14,887 nucleotides of DNA. Origin: a bacterium. Lineage in GTDB: Bacteria > Chloroflexota > Dormibacteria > UBA8260 > Bog-877. Where the stretch lies: the NCBI GenBank assembly GCA_021817025.1, contig JAKAWF010000063.1, forward strand, positions 1 through 14,887. Reading direction: 5' to 3'. The notes beneath the pieces are model-generated. The model saw only the letters and a program-made list of their open reading frames with translations, had not been told where the DNA came from and did no database searches. Every line of letters begins with the position of its first letter. Positions within the stretch are counted from its first letter, which is position 1. Shown one piece after another: positions 1 through 8,064 of the stretch. The position numbers and the translations under genes are program-made.

Positions 1-2
1 CT

Positions 3-239
3 CAAGACCTCCGCGACTGGCCGGACCATGCCAGTTGGGGCTCAGTTGGAGCCCCGGCCCCGTTCGCTCTCGGGCCATCTCGGGATGGCACAGGCGACGG
101 CTCGGATGCTCGGACGACCGGGCACCCGGGGAGTGGAGGTAAGACCGGCGCTTCGGCGCGGGCGGTCCGCGGTGAGGCCAGAACCGAACCCAGCACTGGG
201 GGAGGAACCCCGCGAGGGGTGCCCCAGCAGTGGGCTTGA
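3..239 (+). CDS. tnpB: TnpB (IS607-type RNA-guided nuclease), C-terminal fragment
   Basis: The frame is open from the window edge and ends at TGA 237-239. It begins QDLRDWPDHASWG, which resembles the stretch just after the RuvC-III motif (D..NAA.NL) of actinobacterial-type TnpB proteins. A low-complexity tail rich in G, T, R and P follows and includes GKTGASARA and GEARTEPS, a common kind of ending for IS607-family TnpB. The catalytic residues lie upstream of the window, so activity cannot be judged. TnpB is the nuclease accessory of IS200/IS605 and IS607 elements; it uses an RNA read from the element's 3' end to cut DNA. The overlap of this tail with strong hairpins fits that arrangement. 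Recognition is from memory of the family over a short segment. A hypothetical tail, or a frame that is open by chance, remains possible. Confidence 0.55.
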   Translation, partial: QDLRDWPDHASWGSVGAPAPFALGPSRDGTGDGSDARTTGHPGSGGKTGASARAVRGEARTEPSTGGGTPRGVPQQWA

Positions 240-278
240 CTCAAGTTCACCCGGATGCTCATATGGTTTGTCAAGCCC
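37..278 (+). ncRNA. Candidate omegaRNA (transposon 3'-end structured RNA)
   Basis: Successive hairpins are visible. 37-43 pairs with 49-55 (GGGGCTC/GAGCCCC, 5-nt loop). 74-79 pairs with 84-89 (GCCATC/GATGGC). 143-151 pairs with 156-167 (GACCG plus GCGC around a TTCG loop, 3-nt bulge). 194-211 pairs with 216-232 (CACTG, GGGG and ACCCC stems around a GCGA loop). 232-240 pairs with 270-278 (GGGCTTGAC/GTCAAGCCC). The UUCG and GNRA-type loops exist only on the + strand, so the RNA, if made, reads in the same direction as the tnpB frame it overlaps. That is the arrangement known for omegaRNAs (reRNAs) of TnpB elements. The guide segment would lie just downstream, toward about 280-300. No covariance or expression evidence is available here. 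Confidence 0.42.
232..278. repeat. 9-bp perfect inverted repeat at presumed element end
   Basis: GGGCTTGAC (232-240) is perfectly complementary to GTCAAGCCC (270-278) across a 29-nt spacer. The spacer starts with a second TCAAG (241-245), so the left arm could also pair locally as CTTGA-C-TCAAG. The left arm contains the tnpB stop codon. The repeat may be a terminal stem of the structured RNA or a recombinase/end recognition site. Confidence 0.5.
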
Positions 279-288
279 TCCGACGAGA

Positions 289-1045
289 TCAATGACGGCC
301 ACAGGCAACGGCCAGTCGGGTGTTGCCCGCCAGCCCCAGCGCCGCCCACCGTGCCGCCACCTGGGCATCGTGCCGCGCCTCCATCGCTCCAGGGCTCTGC
401 TTGCAGTCCGGCCGGGTCCGGCGCGGGCGGCGGATCGCCTCCTGTGCCGGGAAGGTGGTCAGGGGATCGCGTTCCGGGGCCCAGCCGGTCTCCCCCGCGT
501 GGTCCAGCGCCCTGATCCCGGATGGGAGCCAGAGCCGCTCGGGGTGGGCAGCGTCACCTGCGGGTCCAGCCAGACCACCTTGGGGGCAGCCTCGGGGTCC
601 CTCAGGCCGCGCCTGCCATGGCTCTCGGTGTCGGTGATGCCGGCGGAGGCGATGAACTCCGCTCCGGAGAGGGTGGCGGGGACCGCCGGATCGGTCCTGC
701 CGGCGGCTCCGATCCCCTGCAGAGCTGCCTTGCAGCCGTCGATGACGCTCTGCCCCCACCAAGGCTGACCACGCCGTCCGCCGCGACCTGCTCCAGCAGG
801 TCCGGGAGCTGACGGACCGCATTCTCGGGCGCGTGTTCGCCGACTCCAGTGGAGGTGGCCTGGTGCCGTCCTCCCAGCATGGCTTCGACCGACGTGACCA
901 GCGGCGACGACCGGGACAGGGTGGCGCTCGTGACCAGCACCACCCGGCTCAGATCAGCCCAGTCCGCCTCGGCCGGCAGCTCGGAGAGCGAGCCGGCGCC
1001 CAGCAGCACCCTCCGAGCCGGGGTGGTGTGGCTGAGCGAGAGCAC
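289..1045 (-). pseudogene. Iron-containing alcohol dehydrogenase / maleylacetate reductase, frameshifted and C-terminally truncated
   Basis: The family reduces maleylacetate or oxidises alcohols with NAD(P) and an active-site metal. The intact N-terminal part starts at GTG 1045 and reads to the nucleotide-binding VVSLGGG (near 757). There the frame breaks: removing two bases (a repeated AG) restores GGGSVIDGCKAAL. The second frame then reads PATLSGAEFIASAGITD and KVVWLDPQVTL, classic for the family, down to about 541. A second shift in a G4 run at 541-544 is needed to reach LWLPSGIRALDHA and SPGAMEARHDAQ, and the frame stops at 289. Only about 250 of the usual 350-380 residues remain, and the C-terminal metal-binding helical region is missing. 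It follows aconitase by 4 nt, so it was probably co-transcribed with it. The truncation coincides with the mobile-element end. Confidence 0.8.
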
Positions 1046-1049
1046 CGCC

Positions 1050-3725
<2,676 letters not shown>

Positions 3726-3739
3726 TCCCCAGCTGGGGA
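3726..3739. promoter_or_regulatory. 14-bp perfect palindrome abutting the aconitase start
   Basis: TCCCCAGCTGGGGA is a perfect inverted repeat lying immediately before ATG 3725 of the aconitase gene and about 60 bp upstream of the coxB promoter. It could be a dimeric regulator's operator or an mRNA hairpin controlling aconitase translation. Its self-complementary CCCC/GGGG arms would sequester the start region. A weak minus-strand -10-like TAAGAT lies about 25-30 bp further upstream. No regulator family is recognised. Confidence 0.35.
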
Positions 3740-3799
3740 TCTTCGTCTACCGCCCCATCTTAGCCCGCCAGGAATGCCCTCGCCGGGTCCCCCGCCGGA

Positions 3800-3829
3800 T
3801 TGACAGTGAGATCGGGGAGCGGGCATACT
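3800..3829 (+). promoter_or_regulatory. Promoter of the cox operon
   Basis: A perfect -35 box TTGACA (3800-3805) is followed after 18 bp by CATACT (3824-3829), which matches four of six positions of the TATAAT consensus. Transcription would start near 3836, leaving a leader of about 45 nt before the coxB GTG at 3882. It is the clearest sigma-70-type promoter I found in the window. Confidence 0.65.
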
Positions 3830-3870
3830 CGCCCCTACGGCCGACCGACATCGGCAGCCTGGCACGGTGC

Positions 3871-3876
3871 AGGAGG
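3871..3876 (+). promoter_or_regulatory. Shine-Dalgarno site deciding the coxB start
   Basis: AGGAGG at 3871-3876 stands 5 nt before GTG 3882 and only 2 nt before GTG 3879. The in-frame GTG at 3867 lies upstream of the site. The spacing therefore favours 3882, which also places the basic residues of the signal peptide directly at the N-terminus. Confidence 0.7.
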
Positions 3877-3881
3877 AAGTG

Positions 3882-4625
3882 GTGAGAACACGGTGGCGCC
3901 GCGTCGTCGGCCGGCTGGGGTTCGCGCTCGGGCTCGCCTCGGCGGGAGCCCTGCTGGCGCCCCTGCCGGTCTTCGCCCAGAACAGCAACTTCCTCAACGG
4001 CGGCGGCCCTCCGGTGGACCGCATCGACATGATCTGGAACGTCTTCCTGGTCTGTTCCATCGTGGTGCTGGTGGGGGTGGGCGGGGCGATTCTCTACGCG
4101 GCGATCCACTTCCGGAGGCGATCTCCGGACGAGATGCCCAAGCAGGTCCACGGCAACAGCCGGCTGGAGCTCGCCTGGACGATCGGGCCTTTGCTGGTGG
4201 TCACTGGGCTCTTCTTGCTCAACGCGGTCAACGTGGGCTATCTCCGGCACGGACCCAGCCCGGCCAGTCCGGCCGCGCGCCAGGAGATCCACATCAAGGT
4301 CGTCGGGCGCCAGTTCTACTGGACCTTCTACTACCCCAATGGCAAGTCCTCGCTGCGGACCCTCGAGATCCCGGTCAACGTCCCGATTGAGATCAGCACC
4401 GAGTCGCTGGACGTGATCCACGGCTTCTGGGTGCCCAACCTGGGCGCCAAGATCGACGCGCTCCCCGGGATCGTCAACCACGCCTTCATCGAGGGCAGTT
4501 CGGTCGGCACTTACAACGGCCAGTGCTACGAATTCTGCGGGGTCGGCCATGACCAGATGCTGATCGTCGTCAAGGTGGTCCCCATGTCCCAGTACCTGAG
4601 TTACGTCCAACACCTGCCCACCTGA
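3882..4625 (+). CDS. coxB: Cytochrome c oxidase subunit II (CuA subunit)
   Basis: Subunit II accepts electrons from cytochrome c at its binuclear CuA centre, on the outer face of the membrane, and passes them to heme a in subunit I. The 247-residue product has a signal peptide (basic MRTRWRR, hydrophobic core, probable cleavage after VFAQ near 33), two membrane helices (about 51-75 and 97-117) and a cupredoxin domain. CuA ligands are visible: H180 (DVIHGFW), then C215, E217, C219, H223 and M226 in QCYEFCGVGHDQM. There is no lipobox cysteine and no fused cytochrome c domain, so the electron donor is a separate protein. coxA follows 17 nt after the stop. It is the first gene of the operon, behind a TTGACA promoter. 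Confidence 0.96.
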   Translation: MRTRWRRVVGRLGFALGLASAGALLAPLPVFAQNSNFLNGGGPPVDRIDMIWNVFLVCSIVVLVGVGGAILYAAIHFRRRSPDEMPKQVHGNSRLELAWTIGPLLVVTGLFLLNAVNVGYLRHGPSPASPAARQEIHIKVVGRQFYWTFYYPNGKSSLRTLEIPVNVPIEISTESLDVIHGFWVPNLGAKIDALPGIVNHAFIEGSSVGTYNGQCYEFCGVGHDQMLIVVKVVPMSQYLSYVQHLPT

Positions 4626-4642
4626 TGAGGTTGAACTGAGCA

Positions 4643-6301
4643 ATGGCCACTGCTGAACTGCCCCTCTCCCGGCCGATGCCACGGCGTTACCCGGGCGTCT
4701 GGGATTGGGTGACCACCACCGATCACAAGCGGATCGGCCTGCTCTACCTCTACACCACCTTCTTCTTCTTCCTGATCGGCGGTCTGATGGCGCTCCTGAT
4801 GCGCACCCAGCTGGCCCAGCCCAACAACGACCTGTTGACCGCGTCCCAGTACAACCAGCTCTTCACCATGCACGGGACCACGATGATCTTCCTCTTCACG
4901 GTCCCGGTCTGGTCGGCCTTCGGGAACTTCATGCTGCCCCTGATGCTGGGGGCCAAGGACATGGCCTTCCCGCGCATCAACGCCTTTGCCTTCTGGCTCA
5001 TCCCCCTGGCCGGGCTGGTGATGTACAGCGGCTTCTTCTTCGGGGGCAGCGCCGCCGCCGGCTGGACCGGCTATGTGCCCCTGACCGAGAAGCTGTACTC
5101 GCCCCAGGTGGGCCAGGATCTCTGGATCCTGGGGCTGCACATCGTGGGGATCGCCTCGGTGATGGGGGCGGTCAACTTCCTGGTCACCATCCACCGGATG
5201 CGGGCGCCCGGGATGACCTGGTTCCGCCTGCCTCTCTTCGTGTGGGCGATCGAGGTGACCTCAGCTCTGGTGCTGCTTGCCACGCCCTTCCTGGCGGGGG
5301 CTCTGGCGATGGTGCTGATGGACCGCCAGCTGGGGACCAACTTCTTCAATCCCTCCCATGGCGGCAACGTGATCCTCTACCAGTTGCTCTTCTGGTTCTA
5401 CTCCCACCCCGCCGTCTACATCATGGTCCTGCCCGGTTTCGGGGTGATCTCGGAGATCCTGCCGGTCTTCACCCGCAAGCCGATCTTCGGCTACCGCGCG
5501 ATGGCGATGTCGATGGCGGCCATCGGGGTGCTCGGCTTCATGGTCTTCGGCCACCACATGTTCACGGTGGGCCTGCCCTTGCCGGTGCAGATCTTCTTCA
5601 TGGGGGCCACCATGATCATCGCGGTTCCCACCGGGGTCAAGATCTTCAACTGGCTCGGCACCATGTGGGGCGGCTCGATCCGCTACACCAGCGCGATGCT
5701 CTTCGCTGTCGGGTTCATCCTGATGTTCCTGATCGGCGGGCTGGACGGCGTCTTCCTGGCCTCCCTGGGACTCGACTACGAACTCAACGGCACCTACTGG
5801 GTGGTGGCTCACATCCACTACGTCTTGGTGGGCGGTTCTCTGTTCGCGGTCTTCGCGGGCCTCTACTACTGGTGGCCCAAGATGTTCGGGCGGTTCCTGA
5901 ATGAGCGTCTGGGCAAGTGGCACTTCTGGCTGCTATTGGTGGGCTTCAACCTCACCTTCATGCCGATGCATTTCCTGGGCGTCATGGGGATGCCGCGCCG
6001 GATCGCCACCTACGGGGCCAGCACCGGCTGGGGCCCGCTCAACCTGCTGGAGACGGTCGGCTCGTACATCATCGCGGTCGCGATCATGATCTTCCTCTAC
6101 AACGTGGTGATCTCGCTGCACGGGCCCAAGACGGCTCCCAACGACCCGTGGGAGGGCAACTCGCTGGAGTGGCTGACCACCAGTCCGCCTCCTCCGCACG
6201 ACTTCGACATGGAGATCCCCGAGGTGGAGAGCAACCGGCCCCTGCGTGATTGGCGGCTGGCCGGCCATCAGATCAACCCACCGGGCACGGTAATGCCTTG
6301 A
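4643..6301 (+). CDS. coxA: Cytochrome c oxidase subunit I, A2-type heme-copper oxidase
   Basis: The catalytic subunit reduces oxygen to water at the heme a3-CuB site and pumps protons. The 552 residues carry about 12 membrane helices. Ligands seen are H77 (TMHGT) and H392 for low-spin heme a, H390 for heme a3 (VVAHIHYVL), and H255, H304 and H305 for CuB (YSHPAVY, GHHMF), with cross-linked Y259. The helix VI motif is YSHPAVY rather than GHPEVY. The D-channel glutamate is replaced by the YS pair, which defines the A2 subtype known from Thermus/Rhodothermus-like oxidases. K333 (TGVKIFNW) is the K-channel lysine, and D106 and N113 fit the D-channel entrance. A soluble C-terminal tail of about 55 residues follows the last helix. 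No subunit III is fused. A GAGG before ATG 4643 is the likely ribosome-binding site. Confidence 0.98.
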   Translation: MATAELPLSRPMPRRYPGVWDWVTTTDHKRIGLLYLYTTFFFFLIGGLMALLMRTQLAQPNNDLLTASQYNQLFTMHGTTMIFLFTVPVWSAFGNFMLPLMLGAKDMAFPRINAFAFWLIPLAGLVMYSGFFFGGSAAAGWTGYVPLTEKLYSPQVGQDLWILGLHIVGIASVMGAVNFLVTIHRMRAPGMTWFRLPLFVWAIEVTSALVLLATPFLAGALAMVLMDRQLGTNFFNPSHGGNVILYQLLFWFYSHPAVYIMVLPGFGVISEILPVFTRKPIFGYRAMAMSMAAIGVLGFMVFGHHMFTVGLPLPVQIFFMGATMIIAVPTGVKIFNWLGTMWGGSIRYTSAMLFAVGFILMFLIGGLDGVFLASLGLDYELNGTYWVVAHIHYVLVGGSLFAVFAGLYYWWPKMFGRFLNERLGKWHFWLLLVGFNLTFMPMHFLGVMGMPRRIATYGASTGWGPLNLLETVGSYIIAVAIMIFLYNVVISLHGPKTAPNDPWEGNSLEWLTTSPPPPHDFDMEIPEVESNRPLRDWRLAGHQINPPGTVMP

Positions 6302-7290
6302 GTTCGGCCGCGCCGTACGGGAGCGGGCGCCGGCTGCCGCGGACCCTCACGGTACTGGCCCTCGTGACGGGGGTGATCACCTACCTCCTGATCGTCCTGG
6401 GGAGCACGGTACGGGTCACCGAGTCGGGCATGGGCTGCCCGGGATGGCCGCTCTGCTACGGGCAGCTGGGCCCGATCGACCGCTTCCACGCCCTCCTGGA
6501 GCAGTCCCACCGCTATGTGGTGGCCCTGCTCACGTTGTTCGTGATCCTGACCGCGCTCGCGGCCTGGCGGTGGGCCCGCGAGCACCGCTCGATCGTGATC
6601 CCAGCCACCGCCGCGGTGGGCGTGATCGCGATCCAGATCGCTCTGGGCGCCATCACCGTGTTCACCCACAACGCCCCCGTGACGGTGGCCCTGCACCTCC
6701 TCTTCGGCCTGATCGTGCTGGGGGTGACCTGGGTCACCGTGGCCGCGGTGCTGGTTGCCCAGCGTCCTGCGGCCGGCCGGCGGCTTGGCAAGCTCGCCTA
6801 TTCCACGGTCGGATTGACCTTCGTGCTCCTGATCTCCGGTTCCCTGGTGGTGGACGGCGGGGCCACCTATTCCTGCCCCTCGTGGCCCTTCTGTGCCCCT
6901 CAGGGAGTCGCCGGGCCCCTGATCGCCATTCAATACGCGCACCGGTTGACGGTGCTGGTGGTCTCGATTTTCATCGTGCTCTTCGCCATGCATGTGGCTC
7001 GCCGCTGGCGGTTTGTGGGGGGCGCGCGATTGCTGGCCGACCTGATGGCGGTGCTGCTGCTGGCGCAGGTCGCGGTGGGGGGGCTGGTCGCCACCCTGGC
7101 GGCTCCCGACGCGCTCCAGGATCTCCACATCGCCCTCGCGGCCGCCATCTGGGTGTTGGTCGTGGTTCTCGCCACCATGGGCTGGCTGACCGGCGCCGAC
7201 AGTGCCGGAGCGGAGCGGCTTCGATCCGGCGCCCAGTTGGCGCCGACGCCTCCCGGCCGTAAGATGGGCGCATCGACAGAGGAGGGGTGA
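6298..7290 (+). CDS. ctaA: Heme A synthase (CtaA/COX15 family)
   Basis: This membrane enzyme oxidises the C8 methyl of heme O to a formyl group, giving heme A for the neighbouring oxidase. The 330-residue product has eight hydrophobic helices in two homologous halves. Family marks are GSTVRVTESGMGCPGWPLC with cysteine pair C47/C53, EQSHR (E68, H71), H133, the second-half pair C193/C199 (SCPSWPFC), H215 in YAHRLT and H277 in DLHIA. These supply the four heme-ligand histidines and both loop disulfides of the Bacillus-type enzyme. The start is TTG 6298, whose TTGA overlaps the coxA stop; no in-frame ATG or GTG fits better, and translation is probably coupled. Its partner, heme O synthase (ctaB), is not in this window. 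Confidence 0.94.
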   Translation: MSSAAPYGSGRRLPRTLTVLALVTGVITYLLIVLGSTVRVTESGMGCPGWPLCYGQLGPIDRFHALLEQSHRYVVALLTLFVILTALAAWRWAREHRSIVIPATAAVGVIAIQIALGAITVFTHNAPVTVALHLLFGLIVLGVTWVTVAAVLVAQRPAAGRRLGKLAYSTVGLTFVLLISGSLVVDGGATYSCPSWPFCAPQGVAGPLIAIQYAHRLTVLVVSIFIVLFAMHVARRWRFVGGARLLADLMAVLLLAQVAVGGLVATLAAPDALQDLHIALAAAIWVLVVVLATMGWLTGADSAGAERLRSGAQLAPTPPGRKMGASTEEG

Positions 7291-7412
7291 TGCAGCGCAA
7301 GATCGCCGGTGGCAACATCCGCTTTGGAGTCATCCTGACCCTAATCGCGATTCTGATGCTGGCCACCGCCTTCATCTGGGCGACCCTCTACCTGGGGACA
7401 ACCCATGGTTGA
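7290..7412 (+). CDS. 40-residue single-helix membrane peptide, probable oxidase small subunit
   Basis: The ATG at 7290 overlaps the ctaA stop (TGATG) and the frame ends at TGA 7410-7412, 8 nt into the next gene. The peptide starts MQRKIAGGNIRFG, followed by one hydrophobic helix (about 14-36) and a short polar end. The basic N-terminus predicts N-in orientation. Tight coupling on both sides inside an oxidase operon, codon use like its neighbours and a clean helix argue that it is real and suggest a small structural or assembly subunit of the oxidase. No named family is recognised. Because it is so short, a chance frame cannot be excluded. Confidence 0.7.
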   Translation: MQRKIAGGNIRFGVILTLIAILMLATAFIWATLYLGTTHG

Positions 7413-7695
7413 CCAGCACGATTCAGCTCCCACCCCCAGTCACGCCGGCGAAGAGCTGCCGGGACCAAGCTTCTGGCCGATCCTGCTTGCCCTGGGGGTG
7501 ACGATGAGCATGATCGGGGTCATCACCAAGCTGGTGGTGGTGATCATAGGACTGGTGATCGTGGTGGGGTCCTTGGGGGGTTGGATCCGCGACGCCCGCA
7601 GTGAGTATCGGGCCCTGCCCTATTTCCGCCGGGGGCCGCCCCGATCGAGATCCATCCAGAGTCGATGCAAGTCCAGGTACCGGTGCTGGTCGTGA
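7405..7695 (+). CDS. Two-helix protein, cytochrome c oxidase subunit IV-like
   Basis: The 96-residue product has a polar N-terminus (MVDQHDSAPTPSHAGEELPG), then SFWPILLALGVTMSMIGVI and LVVVIIGLVIVVGSLGGWI as two helices, and a basic tail. The pattern 'P-S-x-WP, helix, helix, GWI-x-DA-x-x-EY' is that of small subunit-IV-like proteins coded after subunit I in Actinobacteria and Chloroflexi oxidase operons. Such subunits bind at the edge of subunit I and are not catalytic. The gene overlaps the previous one by 8 nt. The C-terminal stretch from about 74 is strongly basic (RRGPPRSRS) and less like the family, so its end could be altered by a frameshift. Function is inferred from shape and context. 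Confidence 0.75.
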   Translation: MVDQHDSAPTPSHAGEELPGPSFWPILLALGVTMSMIGVITKLVVVIIGLVIVVGSLGGWIRDARSEYRALPYFRRGPPRSRSIQSRCKSRYRCWS

Positions 7696-7994
7696 GCGCT
7701 GGCGGCAGCAGCCTGGGGCTAGGTTTTCTGATCCTGGCGGTGGGCGTGCTGATGGCCGCCGGGGCCGGCATCAGCCTCCACAGCATCTGGGGCCGCCAGC
7801 GGCAGACGCCACAATCCCTGCCGCGCAGCGGACCGGTGGAGGCTCAGCGTCGGCCCTTCCGCTCTCCCGCCGTGGGTCAGATGGGGACCCGCTTCCGGGT
7901 GCTGATCAGCTTCGACTTCGGCTGCCTGGCGCTGGTCTCGGGAGTCCTGCTCCTGCTCGGGCTGGTGCTCGTCTTCCGCGCCCTGGGGCGCTGA
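7665..7994 (+). CDS. Two-helix membrane protein of unknown function at the end of the cox operon
   Basis: I do not recognise a family. The 109-residue frame from ATG 7665 has a first helix around LGLGFLILAVGVLMAAGAG, a polar middle of about 40 residues rich in R, Q and P, and a second helix (ISFDFGCLALVSGVLLLLG) close to the C-terminus. The alternative start GTG 7692 forms a GTGA overlap with the stop of the preceding gene and would give 100 residues. That matches the coupling style of this operon and may be the true start. Position suggests co-expression with the oxidase, and a role in assembly or as an accessory subunit is conceivable. A hairpin follows the gene. Confidence 0.65.
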   Translation: MQVQVPVLVVSAGGSSLGLGFLILAVGVLMAAGAGISLHSIWGRQRQTPQSLPRSGPVEAQRRPFRSPAVGQMGTRFRVLISFDFGCLALVSGVLLLLGLVLVFRALGR

Positions 7995-8018
7995 TCAGCA
8001 GCCCGAGCAGGGTCGCCT

Positions 8019-8045
8019 CCGGGGGCGCTCCGCCCGAGCCCCCGG
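8019..8045 (+). terminator. 8-bp GC hairpin after the cox operon, no U-tract
   Basis: CCGGGGGC (8019-8026) pairs perfectly with GCCCCCGG (8038-8045) across an 11-nt loop, 25 nt after the last operon stop. It lacks the T-run of a classical intrinsic terminator, so it may instead be a weak or Rho-assisted terminator or an mRNA-stabilising stem. Its place between the operon and the next gene is the main argument. Confidence 0.35.
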
Positions 8046-8049
8046 CCGT

Positions 8050-8055
8050 TACCAT
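8050..8055 (+). promoter_or_regulatory. Possible -10 box for a leaderless transcript
   Basis: TACCAT lies 9 nt before ATG 8065, and no Shine-Dalgarno sequence precedes that ATG. The spacing would place the transcript start at or next to the start codon. No convincing -35 box is visible, and the upstream hairpin ends at 8045. Confidence 0.3.
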
Positions 8056-8064
8056 TGCAGCCAG

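Larger units (their letters stand above)
1..290 (+). mobile_element. Right end of an IS607-type (tnpB-bearing) element, left part outside window
   Basis: This stretch combines a candidate TnpB C-terminal reading frame (to 239), a chain of hairpins overlapping that 3' end, and a 9-bp inverted repeat at 232-240/270-278. Just beyond it the recognisable part of the iron-containing alcohol dehydrogenase pseudogene ends abruptly at about 290-300. The simplest reading is that a transposon right end inserted into, or recombined with, that gene. The exact boundary cannot be seen. It is placed near 280-290 because the last symmetric structure ends at 278 and the dehydrogenase reading frame stops at 289. 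The family assignment is inference. Confidence 0.5.

Noticed and set aside
194..232. GNRA hairpin as a group II intron domain V
   Set aside because: The internal loop and bulge positions do not fit domain V, there is no AGC triad, and no intron-encoded reverse transcriptase is seen.
28..768. Plus-strand open frame across the left edge and the dehydrogenase pseudogene
   Set aside because: It is antisense to recognisable dehydrogenase segments and out of frame with the TnpB-like tail; no motif is seen.
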